Source: Phanerochaete sordida
Lineage: Eukaryota > Basidiomycota > Agaricomycetes > Polyporales > Phanerochaetaceae
Assembly (NCBI GenBank): GCA_019973155.2
Contig: BPQB01000008.1
Coordinates: 310,001-374,000 of the forward strand
Reading direction: 5' to 3'
Length of the DNA stretch: 64,000 bases
In this document: one piece after another, positions 59,103-64,000 of the stretch
Layout of the letters: each line of letters opens with the position of its first letter
Position numbering within the stretch: the stretch's first letter is position 1
Notes under the pieces: model-generated
Database searches by the model: none
Told to the model about the DNA's origin: nothing
What the model saw: only the letters and a program-made list of their open reading frames with translations
Made by a program: the position numbers and the translations under genes

Positions 59103-61277
59103 ATGGCGTCCCGTGTGACACCCTACCCAACACCGCCTGCGATACGTTCGTCCCTCGTCAAGAATCCGACCGATACCGTGCCGCCAATTGAGGACCTGGA
59201 GGCTCTGCAGGCCGAGCTGAGGCTGTTCAAGCAACGGACGCTCGAGCGAGCGAAGAAAGCCGGCGAAGATCTCATAACACTCCAAGAGTCGTTCAAGCGA
59301 ATTAAAGAGAGGGAGAAGGGAAAGGGCAAAGCGATAGAGAAAGAGAAGGTGAAGAAGGAGCGTGGATGTGCGTACTCCTCATCTATCGCACAAAATTCTT
59401 GCTCAAGTGTGCGATGTTCTGGCTGCATATCATTCGGGCGCGTTATTGTGGCGGTAAGCAGCCACTCCGCTCCCGAACGGAGAAGAGAAGAGACTCGCAG
59501 CACCGCCGCCGCCTTTGCTGAAGTCCCGCCTACCTTCTGTCGCCACAAGTGTGGCACAGTCACGCGTGTCATCACCGCCTCATGAACCACGAAAGGCGTA
59601 AGTTTATCGCCGCCTGTGCCTGCCGTGACCCGGCTCATCGAACCAGGTCAAGTCTTGTTGAGGAGGCGAAAAAGAAGAAGAAGAAGCGGAAGAGAGAGGA
59701 CGACAGTGAAGCAGAGTCTGGTGCGTAGCCGTGCCAGGTGTGGGCCACATCGTCTCAACTCCACCCAGAGCCTGTCAAGCATCGGAAAACTACGCCTGTC
59801 CCACAGCATACCCATCCACATCCTCCGCCGCCTAAAGCAGTGAAATACCCCAGTACCTCTTCTCATTCCCATAGCAAGGTAAGCACATCGATGTCCGCTG
59901 AGATGAAGCGAACGTACGATTTGACAAACCATCCATATAGCTCGGGCCAGACTTTTCCCTTCCCGCCCAGATACCCCTCCTTCCCACCCGTCCGCCAATA
60001 CCCCCAGCACCACAGCCAGGTCCAAGTAGACCGATTGAGGTCACAGAAGATTTCAGCAAGGCGAAACCGCCGAACAATCAGGTGACCGCGACAACGTACT
60101 ACACCAGCATCGAGCCCTATCTCCGGCCTATCAAGGAAGAAGACATTGGCTTCCTGGAATATACCCATGACGAAGTTGAGCCGTTTGTTATGCCCAAGCT
60201 AGGGCGGCATTATTCGGAGGTATGGGAGGAGGAGGACATGGCGCACTACGGGTTTCCCCTCCCCGGTACAGCTGCCGTTCGCTCGGGCGCAACACTACCA
60301 GGTTCCAACTCAACAGCCCCTCTGCCGAAATGGGAACCTTCACAGCTGCAGGAGACCGACCTCGTCACTGAGGAGAAAGGCCATGGTCCGCTAACAGAAC
60401 GGCTGGTCAGCGCCATGATACCGCTACAGAACGCGACTGAGTGGAAGGGTGTGAAGGCCGCAGAGGAGGCTATGGAAGGCCGGCCTGGGACGAACGGTGC
60501 GGCGGCGCAAGCCGCTCGCGATAAGATGAATGTCTATGACCTCGAGGAGCGCGTCAAGAACGTCATGCGCTTCCATAAGCTCCTTGAGGAGCTGGTGAGC
60601 ACCGCCAATCTCCTATGCGCGCGCCCTTCTCACGCGTCCGTCAGCCCGACTTCTCGGAAGCTGTTGACGATCCCATAGCCACGGCTTTGCGGCATGCCCA
60701 GGCAGAGCTCCGCCAGGTCGTTGCCACGAACAAGATCCGACGGGCGCGCCTTGCGGCGATAGCGCGCGACCGCCTGGCCTACCAGGAGTATGTCGACTTG
60801 CGAGAGTCTCTGGACAAGAACATCACGCACCAGTACAACAAGCTGCAGAAGAAGGAGAATCCCAAGTCGCACAAGAAAAAGAAGAAGCCGGAGCCGAACG
60901 GCGTCGTGACGCCGAATGGCACCGTGCTCCCCGGCCCCTCGCCTGCCGCGCTCGGGCTGCTCACGGACGAGGACTTCAACCTGAACGTTCCCGACCAGCT
61001 TAAGCACATCGTTCAGACGCGGCGGCAGTGGGTCGACAAGATCGGTGCGGTCTTCGAGGAGAAGCAGCGCGAGAACCCCGGCCGGATATGGGGCCTGCCG
61101 CAGGAGAGCGTGTTCGAGGGCATCGAGGAAGAGGTACGGCAGGAGCTCGAGCGGCTCGGGCCGCCGCCGAGGCCAGGCCAGCGCCCGCAGGTGAACGGTG
61201 TGGGCCCACGGACTAATGGCGTAGAGAAGGGAAAGGCGCGGGCGAAGGTAGAGGAAGTCGCGATGGAGCTCGGATGA
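59103..61277 (+). CDS. ADA3: SAGA/ADA histone acetyltransferase complex subunit Ada3 (Ngg1)
   Basis: Subunit linking Gcn5-Ada2 to SAGA in the nucleus. Start at 59103: MASRVTPYPTPPAIRSSLVK, then a coiled-coil like helix LEALQAELRLFKQRTLERAK and a Lys/Glu-rich stretch. Several introns interrupt the Lys- and Pro-rich linker (59640-60060: KKKKKKRKRED, then proline-rich text). Further on are YYTSIEPYLRPIKEEDIGFL and MPKLGRHYSEVWEEED, then LTERLVSAMIPLQNATEW. The Ada3 C-terminal domain follows at about 60530-61160: DDPIATALRHAQAELRQVVA, TNKIRRARLAAIARDRLAYQ, EYVDLRESLDKNITHQYNKL, and VPDQLKHIVQTRRQWVDKIG. The C-terminal block with ELR.V...N..RR..L is the family signature. TGA at 61277. Linker exon borders are approximate. 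Confidence 0.88.
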
Positions 61278-61608
61278 GACTCGCCAGGTTATTTATCCCG
61301 TATTACTATAGTACAGCTCTATTATCTTCCCGTCGCATCTGTCTCGTCGCTCCTCCCTGCTTACACCCGGATTTTTCTCTCCCTCTGTACCAAGTACTTG
61401 TCCTCCCACTCTCCCACCGCAGAACCGCCTGTACACCTGTAGTACGTTCCGTCGATGGACTGTAATCGAGCGGTCCCTCGCCTGGCAAAATTTCGATTGC
61501 CAACAGTAGCACATTCTCACCGACTCGCAGTCTCACAAGTCTGCAAAGTCATGATCAGTCCCGAGATGTACGCTCGCAGCACAAACCAAGGCGAACCTTC
61601 AAGTGATA
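61278..61608. other. Short convergent gap between ADA3 and HDAC
   Basis: 331 bp between two stop codons; holds both 3' ends. No gene. Confidence 0.5.
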
Positions 61609-63588
61609 CTACGATACATCAAGATCGGCTTCGGCAGGCAGAGCTGCTGGCACGTCGTCCGCCGCATCCATTGCTGCCTCCGCAGCCCCTGGGTCCGCCT
61701 CTGTGTCTGACACCTCCTCTTTGTCCTTAGGTTGCGCCCGAGCCTTGCCCTTCGCCTTGCCCCGGCCCCTCGGTCGTCCTCTTGCTGCCTTGCGCGCGGG
61801 CGCCGGCTCAGCGTCCTCCGCGTCCTCCTCTACTTCCGCGACAGCAGCAGCGGTCTTCCCCCGCGCCCGCGGACGTCCGCGTGCGGGGCGGCCTCTGGTC
61901 TTGCGCGCCGCCGTGCTGCGCCGCGGCGCGGGCGGCGCATCGGGCTCGGGCTCAGGCTCGCCGTCCGCGTCCGCGTCGACGTCGTGCTCGGCGTCGAAGA
62001 ACTCGTTGAGCGCCTTGTGGTGGTCCTCGCGCTGCTCGCCGGCGCGGGCGGTGCCGCGGTCCTCGGCCTTCTCCTCGCGCGTGCGGTCCTCGTCCTCGAG
62101 CCACGCGCCAAGGCTCGGCGGGATCTCCTGCAGCGCGACGCTCGGCGCGCCCTGCAGGTAGCGCAGCTTCGTGCGGATCGCGAGCACGACGCGCTGCAGC
62201 GACGCGGGCGTGTTCTGGTTCTCGACGCGCCCCGTCAGCGGGGGGTGCAGCTTCCAGTGGCTCTCGCGGAAGAATGAGTCGTAGATCGTGGTGGGCAGGG
62301 CATCGGAAATCGAGGCGCCGACGAGCACCGCGGTCTCGTATGTCCAGCACCGGCTGACGTTCTTGATGGTGTAGCCGCCGCCGCCGACTACGAGCAGAGG
62401 TACGCCGTATTTGCGGACAAAGTTGACACATTCTCCGTGCGCGGCGATAGACAAGTTGAATGCGCCCAGTCGGTCGCAGCCCAGAGAGTCGGCGCCACAC
62501 TGCAGAACTATAGCAGAGGGGCGGAAGGCGGTGATGGTGTCGTCGACAACTGTCTTGAAGGTGGTGAGATACATGTCGTCGTCGATACCATCCTGCAATG
62601 GTACGTTGAGACAGAAGTGCTTTCCAAGGCCGGCACCGTTATCGTCCAGCTTCCCTGTGCCTGGGAAGAAGTCGCCAGTATACTTGTGAAACGATAGTGT
62701 CATGACTCGGTTGGAGTTGTAAAAGGCGAACTCTACACCGTCGCCATGATGAATGTCAATGTCGATGTAGAGAACACGAGGATGATGTCTGAAGCAGTTA
62801 CCCTCAGCTAGGGGTTAAGCAAAGCGATTGGCAGCGTTACTTACCGGAGAAGTTCAAGAATGGCAAGTACAATATCGTTCACGTAACAGAAGCCGCTAGC
62901 CTCTGCTTTCTTCGCGTGATGCAGGCCTCCAGACCAGTTGATAGCGATGTCAGTGGTACCCGCACAGAGTTTCCGTGCAGCAGCTAGGGAAGCACCAGCG
63001 TACATCTTGCAGAAGTCGTACATGTCGGCGAATATTGGACAGTCTTCGACACAGTTGAACTGTTCGATTAGGTGTTTCATATCACCCTGATTCTGTGGTG
63101 TTACTCTTTTATTTGAAGTAAGCAGCGTGGTAGAAACGTAGGATAAAGTGTACATACCGATTGAGGAAGTCGATGTAGTCATGATCGTGGTAAGCCTCAA
63201 GTTCGGCTTGAGTGGCAGGACGAGGGTCGTATATATGATGTATTTGCTTGTCCAGTCCATACCCGAACACAAGCGCATTCGTTAGAGTGAGCCTATGGGG
63301 CTTCATTGGATGTCGTTCCTGAACGGAAAGGTCAATAATAAGCGTGACGAGGGAAACTACGGATACAAACCCCATAATGCTGAGCACCAACTCCTTTTGG
63401 AGAATAATATGATACTATTGGTCTCGAGTGAGGCTGGATAGCGCATTTCAGCTCGCCACAAATGCGGAATGGAGAGGTAGCACAGCACTCACGTTTACTC
63501 GCTCGGTTATCGGGGTCGCGTACCCATGCGGACCGCGGTCGTCAAAGTAAGGTGTCGCGGAGAACGTCTCGTACGTCCTGATAGTCAT
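61609..63588 (-). CDS. HOS2: Class I histone deacetylase (Hos2/HDAC3-like) with AT-hook-like C-terminal tail
   Basis: Zn-dependent nuclear deacetylase. Start at 63588: [20 protein letters not shown]. Spliced blocks: [84 protein letters not shown] (catalytic HH), [33 protein letters not shown] (metal ligands D and H), [58 protein letters not shown]. The sequence GLDKQIHH with YHD.DYI places it with Hos2 rather than Rpd3. After the catalytic domain (about 62110) comes an acidic stretch, then Arg/Lys/Pro/Gly repeats [15 protein letters not shown] and [16 protein letters not shown], two AT-hook-like GRP cores, and an acidic end. Ends DLDVS at 61609. Tail is longer than in yeast Hos2. Confidence 0.92.
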
Positions 63589-63850
63589 ACAGGGTATCCG
63601 AAGAGTATTTTCTGTTTTACAGAGCGTTGAAGTGCGAGCGGAAGAAGGTTGAGAGAGAGGGACTGCATCCGGGGAGATAGAGGATCTCGATCGCCCACGT
63701 GCATTCCACGCGAGCGACTGCTTCGAAATGCGAGCCGGCAATTGGCTGGAAATCCAGAATATCTCCCCGACCTCACTCCTACCACCACCACGCCCGTCGC
63801 ACGCTCTGGTCCCCAGCAGCCCTGGCTGCCATCCAGCTCGACCTGGCGCC
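63589..63850. promoter_or_regulatory. Bidirectional promoter between HDAC and the gene at the right edge
   Basis: 262 bp between divergent ATGs. An open frame on the minus strand runs through it in the HDAC frame (upstream ATG at 63852), but the family's N terminus fits the start at 63588. Confidence 0.4.
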
Positions 63851-64000
63851 ATGCACGAACGCCGCTACTCGGATGCTGGGCATTCCGGTCTGACCTCAGA
63901 GGCTAGCTCAGACACCGTCATCGAATTGGTGAATCTCGAGGACCACTCGCTTGAACACAGACGGCCATCGAAAGATGAAGACTACAGAGACGACTACAGA
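63851..64000 (+). CDS. N-terminal 50 codons of an unknown gene, cut by the window edge
   Basis: ATG at 63851 opens a frame that continues to the end of the window. It begins MHERRYSDAGHSGLTSEASS and later reads DEDYRDDYR, a charged, Ser-rich and probably disordered N terminus. Too little is visible to name a family. It is divergent from the HDAC gene and shares its promoter region. Confidence 0.5.
   Translation, partial: MHERRYSDAGHSGLTSEASSDTVIELVNLEDHSLEHRRPSKDEDYRDDYR

Overview
This is a eukaryotic nuclear contig from a filamentous fungus, most likely a wood-associated Agaricomycete (polypore-like basidiomycete). The support is a dense arrangement of intron-rich genes with ~50 bp GT..AG introns, pyrimidine-rich leaders, a DUF6593-type gene, expanded F-box genes, a fungal O-methyltransferase next to an E-class P450, and single-copy fungal housekeeping genes (SF3B4/Hsh49, Cdc42, PRPP synthetase, Per1, Ada3, class I HDAC). 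The exact taxon is inference. All gene models below were spliced by eye from frame continuity and GT/AG signals.

Layout. 1-14.5 kb: partial SF3B4 (-), O-methyltransferase (-) divergent from a cytochrome P450 (+), CDC42 (-), a large disordered plus WD40 protein (-), an AhpD/CMD-like protein (-). 15-28 kb: accessory block with two F-box/LRR-like genes (-), an unknown multi-pass membrane protein (+), an SLC41/MgtE-type cation transporter (-), a secreted probably GPI-anchored protein (-), a small unknown protein (+) and a CinA/PncC-domain protein (+). 28-33.4 kb: a GC-rich gene desert. 33.4-44.9 kb: a CBM21 protein phosphatase 1 targeting subunit (+), a second CinA/PncC protein (+), a 3.4 kb gene-free gap, a CAMK-like kinase with a long N-lobe insertion (+), an UbiE-like methyltransferase (-). 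45-54 kb: second copies of the accessory families: an F-box pseudogene (-), a second secreted GPI-type protein (+), another F-box gene (+), a second SLC41 transporter (-). 54.7-64 kb: DUF6593 protein (-), PRPP synthetase (-), Per1/PGAP3 (-), Ada3 (+), Hos2-type HDAC with an AT-hook-like tail (-), and the first 50 codons of an unknown gene (+).

The main structural feature is that four gene families (F-box, SLC41, secreted GPI-type, CinA) occur at least twice, once on each side of the 28-33 kb desert, with partly inverted and shuffled order. The two SLC41 copies keep the same intron positions and share an identical 45-nt non-coding stretch upstream. The CinA copies share a short identical segment upstream too. 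This points to segmental duplication followed by rearrangement rather than chance clustering. The housekeeping genes at both ends look ordinary. Ada3 and the HDAC, both chromatin acetylation factors, lie tail to tail at 61.3-61.6 kb.
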